Assembly: GCA_021160155.1 (NCBI GenBank)
Contig: JAGHDB010000328.1
Span: forward strand, 1-8,858
Direction: 5' to 3'
Length of the DNA stretch: 8,858 bases
Origin: Bacteroidales bacterium
GTDB lineage: Bacteria; Bacteroidota; Bacteroidia; Bacteroidales; UBA12481
Below are positions 1-5,497 of the stretch, piece after piece (the first letter of the stretch is position 1; each line of letters begins with the position of its first letter). Made by a program: the position numbers and the translations under genes. A model generated the notes under the pieces. The model was given only the letters and a program-made list of their open reading frames with translations, was not told the DNA's origin and ran no database searches.

Positions 1-290
1 AAGGAATAAAGGGTGCGAAACTTAAGGTAATACAATACGCAAAGGGGTTTGTGCTTTTTAGTGTGCAGGGCACCGTCGCCCCTCAGATGCCTTAAATAAC
101 GTGCTCGTAGATTGGTTGTAAACCCTTTATACCAAGATCCGTCATTGCAAAGTAGAACATAGACATACCACAAGCCCTCTTCATAAGGTAGCGTATCGGG
201 ATCACTCCACCCCCCCTGCCTGCCGGCAGGCAGGTCCGGGCAAAGCTCGGCGATCAGTTTTTCGATTTTGGAACTGTTGAGACGTTGCAC
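1..290 (-). CDS. HsdS N-terminus joined in frame to a GIY-YIG nuclease domain (partial, runs off the left edge)
   Basis: This is an open frame of about 96 codons if started at the GTG at 288-290, and it is still open at base 1. Its first ~20 residues include SKIEKLIAELCPD, which resembles the start of many type I specificity subunits (HsdS). A 20-bp palindrome then encodes LPAGRQ. About 20 residues later comes a clear GIY-YIG nuclease half-domain. It has WYVYVLLCNDGS (the GIY strand, as VYV), SWYKGFTTNL (the YIG strand, as YKG), R/H positions in LRARYLRHLRGDG, and HTKKHKPLCVLYYLKF. The catalytic glutamate of this family lies further on and is outside the window. GIY-YIG domains are metal-dependent DNA endonucleases. 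The frame follows rhuM with no gap and would be co-transcribed with it. A seven-G run (210-216 on plus as C) lies between the two parts, so the join depends on that count. The GIY-YIG part is firm; the HsdS identity and the start codon are inferred. Confidence 0.62.
   Translation of the reverse strand, partial: MQRLNSSKIEKLIAELCPDLPAGRQGGWSDPDTLPYEEGLWYVYVLLCNDGSWYKGFTTNLRARYLRHLRGDGALHTKKHKPLCVLYYLKFRTLYS
215..234. repeat. 20-bp perfect palindrome (encodes LPAGRQ in the minus frame)
   Basis: The sequence cctgcctgccggcaggcagg is its own reverse complement, centred between 224 and 225, with no mismatch. In the minus-strand frame it encodes L-P-A-G-R-Q and separates the HsdS-like N-terminus from the GIY-YIG domain. 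From memory, GC-rich palindromes of this kind, giving LPAGRQ-type peptides, recur dispersed through genomes of Bacteroidota and candidate phyla. That makes an inserted dispersed repeat plausible, but it cannot be shown from one copy. Confidence 0.75.
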
Positions 291-300
291 TGCAACGTCT
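280..300. repeat. Inverted repeat, 10-bp arms around one base
   Basis: The arms agacgttgca (280-289) and tgcaacgtct (291-300) are exact reverse complements around a single central base at 290. The repeat lies 2 bp inside the TGA (303-305) that interrupts the presumed hsdS start, and it contains the GTG (288-290) that could serve as a restart codon. As RNA it could fold to a tight hairpin over that codon. It could equally be the trace of a small insertion or duplication. Confidence 0.6.
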
Positions 301-302
301 TT

Positions 303-320
303 TCACGTTGGGTCAGTCAT
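303..320 (-). pseudogene. hsdS: Presumed original hsdS start region, interrupted by TGA at codon 6
   Basis: An ATG at 318-320 sits inside the last codons of rhuM (ATGACTGA, an overlap typical of a coupled operon). It reads M-T-D-P-T and then TGA at 303-305. The same frame then continues as KDVAVQRLNSSKIEKLIAELCPD. The position is where hsdS would be expected to start after rhuM, so the simplest reading is a short nonsense-interrupted 5' end. Translation could restart at the GTG at 288-290. The alternative is that the true start was always the GTG and this ATG is chance. Confidence 0.4.
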
Positions 321-1371
321 GTTTTTTGCTTCCCTTTTTCTTGCTGGTCCGCGCCTTTTTTTCCACCTTCTTCTGCGCGTCTTTGATGGTGTCCAGATAC
401 GCCTTCTCAACCTCACTGAGGGTTTTTGCTTTGTATTGGCGGTATTCCAGCGTGGCTTTTTCCGCGGCTTGCTCGTGGCTTATCTTGCCGGCATCGCTTA
501 AAACAGTTCTTCCTGCTGATTGTAAAATAGTGTCCAGCTCACGGATATAGTCCGCCATCTTCATGGGTTTTTGTTCCATGGCATTGATCTCCGCCAGATC
601 AAAATAGGCAGAGACAAGATTGTTCAGGACTTTGAGTTCGTTTAATTCCAAAAAGTTTTTGGCGACCATCGCTTCGGCCTGGGTGGGTTGTTTGCCCTTG
701 AAATTGGTAAGCCCGGCGAATGGTTTGTCTGAATCTACCCGCAGATAAATGACTTCCGCCGCCGTGTGTCCATGGGCCGCGTAATGAAGCTTGTTTTGCA
801 CGATTTTGAAAAACCGGATGGATTCTTGTGTGTTCGGATTGTAATCAATGGCGGTGGCGTAAAGATCCAGCACCTGGCGGTACAGCACTTTTTCGCTGCT
901 GCGGATGTCGCGGATGCGGTCCAGGAGTTCTTTCCAGTAATTCCCGCCGGCCGTGCCCTTGAGCCTCTCATCATCCATGGTGAAACCCTTGACGATATAC
1001 TCCCGCAGGCGCGCGGTTGCCCACTGCCTGAAACGGGTCGCTATGGATGATTTAATGCGGTATCCCAGTGAAATAATCATATCAAGATTGTAGTGATCTA
1101 CGTTGTAGTTTTTGCCGTCCGCGGCAGTTGTTCGGAATTTCCGAACAACTGAATTTTTCTCTAACTCCCTCTCTTCAAAGATGTGTTTGATGTGCTCGCT
1201 GACATTTGCCTTGCTGGAATGAAATAAATCAACCATTTGCGCTTGCGTAAGCCATACTGTTTCACTTTCAATCCGCACCGAAATACGCGGTTCCCCATCG
1301 CTGCTTTCATAGATAATAATCGCATGACCTGAACTGCTGTCTGCTTTATCCTTATTTTTAGATTTATTCAT
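313..1371 (-). CDS. rhuM: RhuM-family protein
   Basis: This 352-residue protein is near the usual full length for the RhuM family (virulence_RhuM; named after a gene on Salmonella pathogenicity island 3). Residues ~38-72 (VWLTQAQMVDLFHSSKANVSEHIKHIF in part) look like a helix-turn-helix DNA-binding segment. Residues ~92-127 (HYNLDMIISLGYRI, ATRFRQWATARLREY) are the family's most conserved block, which is also seen in phage BRO/DinD-like proteins. The middle has QNKLHYAAHGHTAAEVI (192-208) and GLTNFKG (220-226). The tail from ~333 is strongly lysine-rich, suggesting nucleic-acid contact. The start at 1371 is chosen because family similarity begins just after it, it lies one base after the hsdM-remnant stop (TAA C ATG), and a GGAAGG lies about 10 bases upstream. 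The biochemical function of the family is not established. RhuM genes often sit inside type I restriction operons, as here. No frameshift or stop is seen, unlike its neighbours. Confidence 0.9.
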   Translation of the reverse strand: MNKSKNKDKADSSSGHAIIIYESSDGEPRISVRIESETVWLTQAQMVDLFHSSKANVSEHIKHIFEERELEKNSVVRKFRTTAADGKNYNVDHYNLDMIISLGYRIKSSIATRFRQWATARLREYIVKGFTMDDERLKGTAGGNYWKELLDRIRDIRSSEKVLYRQVLDLYATAIDYNPNTQESIRFFKIVQNKLHYAAHGHTAAEVIYLRVDSDKPFAGLTNFKGKQPTQAEAMVAKNFLELNELKVLNNLVSAYFDLAEINAMEQKPMKMADYIRELDTILQSAGRTVLSDAGKISHEQAAEKATLEYRQYKAKTLSEVEKAYLDTIKDAQKKVEKKARTSKKKGSKKHD

Positions 1372-1372
1372 G

Positions 1373-1720
1373 TTATTTCGTACCTTCCAAATCCGCCACG
1401 ATTTCATCAATCTTCGCGCGCAGTTCGTTCTGCCGGGCGACAATCCCGGCGATCTCGGCGTTGAGTTTTTTAATGTCAATCTTCTCGCGGGTGTCTTCCT
1501 TTTCTACATAGCCTGATACCGCAATATTGTAGTCGTTTTCTTCAATGGTTGTGTTGTCCACCAGTTTGGCGAAATGCTCGATGTCTTTACGCTGTTTAAA
1601 TGCCTCCAGTATTTTGGCGCGGTTTTCATCGGTGAGCTTGTTTTTATTGCCGCTGCGCAGATCGTTGGCGATTTGCCATATGGTGCGGTGCAATTCCGCA
1701 CGTTCCTGCTCTTTGATCAT
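1373..1720 (-). pseudogene. hsdM: Type I restriction methyltransferase HsdM, internally deleted remnant
   Basis: The frame gives 115 residues where HsdM is normally about 500. Residues 1-22 (MIKEQERAELHRTIWQIAND and LR) match the usual HsdM N-terminus. From residue ~25 the text jumps to the usual C-terminus: NKLTDENRAKILEAFKQRKDIEHFAKLV, then ENDYNIAVSGYVEKEDTREKIDI, then the final heptad-like helix LNAEIAGIVARQNELRAKIDEI. The join is at about 1649-1657. The SAM-binding and NPPY catalytic motifs, some 390 residues, are absent, so it cannot methylate DNA. The reading frame is kept across the join. The retained C-terminal helices are the part that in type I enzymes packs against HsdS. The start at 1720 is preferred because AGAGG lies 8-9 bases upstream and family homology begins there. 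Expression, or any function as a mini-protein, is unknown. A misassembly over the deleted core cannot be excluded. Confidence 0.85.
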
Positions 1721-1785
1721 TCCATTATCCTCTTTTCCGGCCTGTGTTTTTTTCATGGCAAAATATTTCGGCAAGGTATTGGATT

Positions 1786-1791
1786 ATTATA
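1786..1791 (-). promoter_or_regulatory. Possible -10 element for the hsdM-remnant/rhuM operon
   Basis: Read on the minus strand, TATAAT stands about 65 bases before the ATG at 1720. There is no convincing -35 hexamer at 16-18 bases: the TTGCCA at 1813-1818 is 21 bases away. The match is of the general sigma-70 kind rather than the Bacteroidota TAnnTTTG kind, which would fit a transferred operon. It is weak evidence alone. Confidence 0.25.
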
Positions 1792-1793
1792 GC

Positions 1794-1805
1794 CAACATA
1801 TGTTG
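1794..1805. promoter_or_regulatory. 12-bp perfect palindrome in the divergent intergenic region (possible operator)
   Basis: The sequence caacatatgttg is self-complementary and lies just upstream of the possible -10 element of the hsdM remnant. It is in the position where a repressor or controller protein could bind. A looser outer pairing of GCCAA (1792-1796) with TTGGC (1812-1816) surrounds the right half. AT-rich 12-mers like this can occur by chance. Confidence 0.25.
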
Positions 1806-1887
1806 CTCGCTTTGGCAACCTAAACTAAAAAAATATAACGATTATCACAATTGAAACATTTGAAATTTACCACAATTCTTAAAGGTT

Positions 1888-1896
1888 TAAACTTTG
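1888..1896 (+). promoter_or_regulatory. Weak candidate Bacteroidota -7 element for the exporter operon
   Basis: TAAACTTTG differs from TAnnTTTG by one extra base in the spacer. A TTTG lies at 1859-1862, which is further upstream than the usual 19-21-base spacing. A second near match, TATCTTTC, lies at 1966-1973, closer to the start codon. Either could drive the exporter genes and neither is strong. Confidence 0.25.
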
Positions 1897-1927
1897 ATGC
1901 TGCTACGAAAACATGTAATCTGCTCGA

Positions 1928-1953
1928 TTTTAAAAAAGCTTCTTTTTTCAAAA
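1928..1953 (+). other. A/T-rich hairpin in the exporter leader
   Basis: AAAAAAG (1932-1938), loop CTT, and CTTTTTT (1942-1948) pair exactly. TTTT (1928-1931) can add pairs to AAAA (1950-1953) around one bulged C. The hairpin ends about 40 bases before the ATG at 1995. There is only one G-C pair, so it is a poor terminator. It might be an attenuation or curvature element, or only A/T-rich DNA. Confidence 0.3.
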
Positions 1954-1994
1954 GCACATAATACCTATCTTTCGATATCATTGAAATAGGTTTT

Positions 1995-4190
1995 ATGGCG
2001 CGATTCCCATTTACCCGTCAGTTAGATGCCAAAGATTGCGGTCCTGCCTGTCTGAGCATGATCGCATCGCACTACGGGAAACATTATACCATTCAGACCC
2101 TGCGGCAGCGATCTTATATAACCCGGCAGGGAGTCAGTTTGTTGGGGATCAGTGAAGCTGCCGACGTAATAGGGTTTCGCAGCATGGGAGTCCGCTTAAC
2201 CTGGGAGCAATTATTGACTGAGGCTCCTTTACCTTGTGTAGTCCATTGGAAACAGAAACATTTTATTGTTGTTTATAAGATCAGCGCTAAGAAAGTGTGG
2301 GTGGCCGATCCTGCTGTGGGTAAGCTGGTTTATTCAAAGGAGGAGTTTTTAAAGGGATGGATACATGCCAAACAGGGTGATGAGGAGCAGGGAATGTGCC
2401 TTTTGGTAGAACCAACTCCGGATTTTTACCAGCATCCTGATGATCCGGTGAACCGTCGTTCGTTCAGGTTTTTGCTCAAATATCTGCGGCCCCATCGTAA
2501 ATACCTCTGGCAGTTGCTTTTGGGAATGATTGTGGGTTCACTGATGTTATTGATCCTGCCTTTTCTTACCCAGGCAATTGTAGATATTGGTATTGGCACA
2601 AGGGATATTGGTTTCGTATATCTGGTGCTTATTGCGCAATTGGGTTTGATTTTTGGCAAAACCGGACTTGAATTTCTCAGGAGTTGGATTTTATTACATA
2701 TAAGTACACGGGTGAATGTATCCCTGATTTCTGATTATCTGATCAAACTGATGCGTCTTCCGGTTACCTTTTTCGAATCGAAATTATCAGGAGATATTTT
2801 ACAACGGGTTGGAGACCATGCCCGGATTGAGCAGTTTCTGACTCAATCCGGACTTTCGATTCTCTTTGCGATATTTAATATCTTCGTTTTCAGTATTGTT
2901 CTGGCTATTTATAACCTTCCGATTCTGCTGGTTTTTCTTTTGGGCAGTGCGTTATATTTTGGGTGGATCAGTCTTTTTATGCGTAAGCGCAGAGAATTGG
3001 ATCACCGGAGATTTGCCCGGTTAACGGAGAATCAGAATACCATTATCCAGTTGGTTTCGGGGATTGAAGAGATCAAACTCAATAACTGTGAACGTCAGAA
3101 GCGTTGGGGCTGGGAGACCATCCAGGCCAGGTTATTCAGAATACGGGTGAAAGGTCTGGCGCTGTTGCAATATCAGCAGGTGGGCTCGGTGCTGGTCAAT
3201 GAGAGTAAAAATATTCTCATCTCATTTATGGCGGCATTGGCGGTAATTAACGGGGATATGCAATTGGGAGTAATGTTTGCCATTCAGTTTATTATTGGAC
3301 AAATGAACGGTCCGATTGATCAGATGATCGGTTTTTTGCATGCCTCTCAGGATGCTAAGATCAGTCTGGAAAGACTCTCTGAGGTACATGAATCAGAGGG
3401 GGAGGATACGATTGACGACCGGCGAACGGGTCATTTCCCGGATGATCTGGGTTTTAAACTGGATCACCTGGTATTTCAGTATGAAGGCCCCCGTTCTGAA
3501 AAGGTAATTAATGATATCAGTGTGGAGATTCCCGACCGGAAAGTCACGGCGATAGTGGGTCCGAGTGGAAGTGGAAAAACCACATTGTTGAAATTACTGC
3601 TCGGTTTTTATGCACCCACAGCAGGTGAAATCAGGATTGGGGATCAGCCTTTAAATATGATCAAAAGCCGGATTTTCAGGGATGCCTGTGGCGTAGTGAT
3701 GCAGAATGGCTACCTGTTTTCGGATACTATTGCAAATAATATTGCCCTGACCGGTGAATCGGTGGATGAAGAACGGCTTCATGAAGCTGCACGTATTGCC
3801 AATGTTTTGGAGTTTGTGAGTCAGCTGCCTATGGGATTTAACACCCGGATCGGACAGGAAGGTCAGGGACTAAGTCAGGGGCAAAGACAGCGGATACTGA
3901 TTGCCCGTGCCGTTTATAAATCGCCGAGGATTCTCTTTTTCGATGAAGCGACCAATTCACTGGATGCCAATAATGAAAAGATGATTATGGAAAATCTGGG
4001 ACAGTTTTTTATGGGGCGAACGGTCATTGTGGTGGCTCACCGGTTAAGTACTGTGGTGAATGCGGATCAGATTATTGTTATGGAGCATGGCAGGGTGCTG
4101 GAAGTCGGAAATCATGCAGAATTGATTAAAAACCCGGAGAGTGCTTATTTAAAGCTGATTAAGAATCAAATTGAATTGGGGAGTGATTGA
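1995..4190 (+). CDS. Peptidase-domain (C39) ABC exporter
   Basis: This 731-residue inner-membrane protein should cleave double-glycine leader peptides and export the product, like bacteriocin and RiPP exporters. Residues 1-~140 form the C39 peptidase domain: the catalytic Cys15 is in DCGPACL, His89 in KHFIVVY and Asp105 in ADPAVGK, so it should be active. Residues ~155-450 are the transmembrane part with several helices (for example 173-196, 206-222, 284-325, 405-432). The ATPase domain follows, with Walker A GPSGSGKTT (522-530), Q-loop Gln570 (VMQNGYLFSD), signature LSQGQ (626-630), Walker B RILFFDEAT (645-653), D-loop SLDANN (655-660) and H-loop His682 (AHRLST). The length is normal for the family in Bacteroidota. 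A short AGG lies 5 bases before the ATG. The next gene, its HlyD-type partner, overlaps by one base. The substrate is unknown, since no GG-leader precursor is seen nearby. Confidence 0.94.
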   Translation: MARFPFTRQLDAKDCGPACLSMIASHYGKHYTIQTLRQRSYITRQGVSLLGISEAADVIGFRSMGVRLTWEQLLTEAPLPCVVHWKQKHFIVVYKISAKKVWVADPAVGKLVYSKEEFLKGWIHAKQGDEEQGMCLLVEPTPDFYQHPDDPVNRRSFRFLLKYLRPHRKYLWQLLLGMIVGSLMLLILPFLTQAIVDIGIGTRDIGFVYLVLIAQLGLIFGKTGLEFLRSWILLHISTRVNVSLISDYLIKLMRLPVTFFESKLSGDILQRVGDHARIEQFLTQSGLSILFAIFNIFVFSIVLAIYNLPILLVFLLGSALYFGWISLFMRKRRELDHRRFARLTENQNTIIQLVSGIEEIKLNNCERQKRWGWETIQARLFRIRVKGLALLQYQQVGSVLVNESKNILISFMAALAVINGDMQLGVMFAIQFIIGQMNGPIDQMIGFLHASQDAKISLERLSEVHESEGEDTIDDRRTGHFPDDLGFKLDHLVFQYEGPRSEKVINDISVEIPDRKVTAIVGPSGSGKTTLLKLLLGFYAPTAGEIRIGDQPLNMIKSRIFRDACGVVMQNGYLFSDTIANNIALTGESVDEERLHEAARIANVLEFVSQLPMGFNTRIGQEGQGLSQGQRQRILIARAVYKSPRILFFDEATNSLDANNEKMIMENLGQFFMGRTVIVVAHRLSTVVNADQIIVMEHGRVLEVGNHAELIKNPESAYLKLIKNQIELGSD

Positions 4191-5497
4191 TGGAAAAAAA
4201 CGACAAGCAACTGGAATTACTGAGTGAGGAGATCCGGGAGATCATCGGACGAATCCCGAATGCTCTTATCCGTTGGGGTATTCTTGCACTCAGCGTGGTA
4301 TTATTGTTACTGGTGGCGGGAGCTGCCTGGTTTAAATATCCCGACAGGATCCGGAGTCAGGTCGTAATTACCACCACTCATCCGCCGGTTTATCTGATGG
4401 CAAGAGCTTCGGGACGGTTGACAGAACTGTTGGTACAGGATGGAGATACGGTCGCAAAGGGCCGGATCCTGGGAGTTATTGAGAGTGCTGCCCGGTGGAA
4501 AGATGTACTGGAGTTGGAAAAAGATGTGGACCGTTTTACAGAGATCCTGTTTCAAGGAGATTCGATTGAACGATTTCGGTTTAAGGAGTATCGTGCAGGG
4601 GCCCTTCAATCGGTTTATGCCAGGCTTTTAAAAAGCTGGAGAGATTACCGGGATTTTGTGACTCTCGACCTGATAGGAGCTCGGATCAGAACCCTTAATA
4701 AACAATTGAAAGATTATCAATTATTATATGACCGGCAATACCGGCAGCGTCAGATTACAAAAGAGGAATTGGATCTGGCCACCAAACAGTTTGACCGGAT
4801 GCGTTCACTGCACGATTCGAGTGCCTTATCGAATGCAGAATTTGAACAAGCCAGGAGCATTTACCTGAAGACAAAGGGTGCACTGGAGAGCCGTAGAGTG
4901 GATTTGTCAAGAACACTTATTGAAACCGACCAGCTGAAACATCAGATTTTGTTGCTTGGAAAAGACCGGGCTGATCAGCGGGCCGGCTATCTGGCAGCAA
5001 TTGAAGGAACTATAGAGGATCTGAAAGGAGCTATTTCAGAATGGAAACTTAACTATTTGCTTACTGCTCCGATGAATGGGGTAGTTGCTTTTACCAAGGT
5101 TTGGAGTGTACATCAATTTATCAATTCCGGTGAACGGGTAATGACGGTTTTGTCTCTTGAAAAAGATGAACCGATTGGGAAACTCCTTATGCCTCTTCGG
5201 GGTTCGGGTAAAGTCAAACCGGGTCAAAAAGTAATGATCAGATTGGATAAGTTTCCATACATGGAGTATGGCATGCTCGTTGGTGTGGTGCGTGAGATAA
5301 GTTTGGTTTCTGAACAGGAAAAGTACAGTGTAGGGGTTGTTTTTCCAAAAGGATTACAAACAACCTATCATAAGGAGTTGCCTTTTACTCAGGGAATGAG
5401 TGGACAGGCCGAGATCATTACGCAGGAGATGAGTTTTCTGGTAAAGATTGTCAACCCGGTTAAATCTTTGATTTTCCGGAACAGGCCGGTTGAGTAA
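4190..5497 (+). CDS. HlyD-family periplasmic adaptor of the C39 exporter
   Basis: This 435-residue membrane-fusion protein would link the ABC exporter to an outer-membrane channel of the TolC type. After a ~28-residue cytoplasmic stretch there is one membrane helix (about 29-48, ILALSVVLLLLVAGAAW), followed by YPDRI. A first half lipoyl/barrel-sandwich motif follows (about 67-98, VYLMARASGRLTELLVQDGD in part, then VIES). A long helical, coiled-coil-prone hairpin runs from about 100 to 300. The second half motif (LLTAPMNGVVAF) and a beta-barrel end then complete the fold. The ATG at 4190-4192 overlaps the exporter stop by one base (TGATG), and GGGGAG lies 6 bases upstream inside the exporter gene, which supports this start and translational coupling. 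A TTG three bases earlier is less likely. The gene ends directly against the convergent LolA-like gene, with no bases between the stop codons. Confidence 0.92.
   Translation: MEKNDKQLELLSEEIREIIGRIPNALIRWGILALSVVLLLLVAGAAWFKYPDRIRSQVVITTTHPPVYLMARASGRLTELLVQDGDTVAKGRILGVIESAARWKDVLELEKDVDRFTEILFQGDSIERFRFKEYRAGALQSVYARLLKSWRDYRDFVTLDLIGARIRTLNKQLKDYQLLYDRQYRQRQITKEELDLATKQFDRMRSLHDSSALSNAEFEQARSIYLKTKGALESRRVDLSRTLIETDQLKHQILLLGKDRADQRAGYLAAIEGTIEDLKGAISEWKLNYLLTAPMNGVVAFTKVWSVHQFINSGERVMTVLSLEKDEPIGKLLMPLRGSGKVKPGQKVMIRLDKFPYMEYGMLVGVVREISLVSEQEKYSVGVVFPKGLQTTYHKELPFTQGMSGQAEIITQEMSFLVKIVNPVKSLIFRNRPVE

Larger units (their letters stand above)
1721..1994. other. Divergent intergenic region between the restriction remnant and the exporter operon
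   Basis: These 274 bases separate the hsdM-remnant start (1720) from the exporter start (1995). They are markedly A+T-rich from about 1820 on. I see a TATAAT on minus (1786-1791), a 12-bp palindrome (1794-1805), a weak TAnnTTTG-like site on plus (around 1888-1896) and an A/T hairpin (1928-1953). No RNA gene or convincing small protein was found. A 30-codon frame at 1897-1989 lacks any recognisable feature. Confidence 0.6.

Noticed and set aside
735..974. Other-frame open stretches inside rhuM, rarA and the exporter genes
   Set aside because: They lie wholly within strongly supported genes, show no family pattern and have low-complexity or shadow-like composition.
313..1479. Longer rhuM frame beginning at 1479
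   Set aside because: The extra 36 residues overlap the conserved C-terminus of the hsdM remnant and have no family similarity; the start at 1371 is right after the hsdM stop.
1373..1774. Longer start for the hsdM remnant (ATG at 1774 or 1756)
   Set aside because: HsdM homology begins at the ATG at 1720, which has AGAGG at good spacing; the upstream codons lack a ribosome site.
1..1790. CRISPR array, tRNA or integrase explaining the left region
   Set aside because: There are no regularly spaced repeats, no cloverleaf or CCA end, and no transposase or integrase motif in any frame read.
1897..1989. 30-codon plus-strand frame as a possible exported peptide precursor
   Set aside because: It has no double-glycine motif, no ribosome site and an unremarkable composition; it lies in A/T-rich leader DNA.
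4187..4189. TTG as start of the HlyD-type adaptor
   Set aside because: The next codon is ATG with GGGGAG six bases upstream and the common TGATG overlap; TTG adds one residue only.
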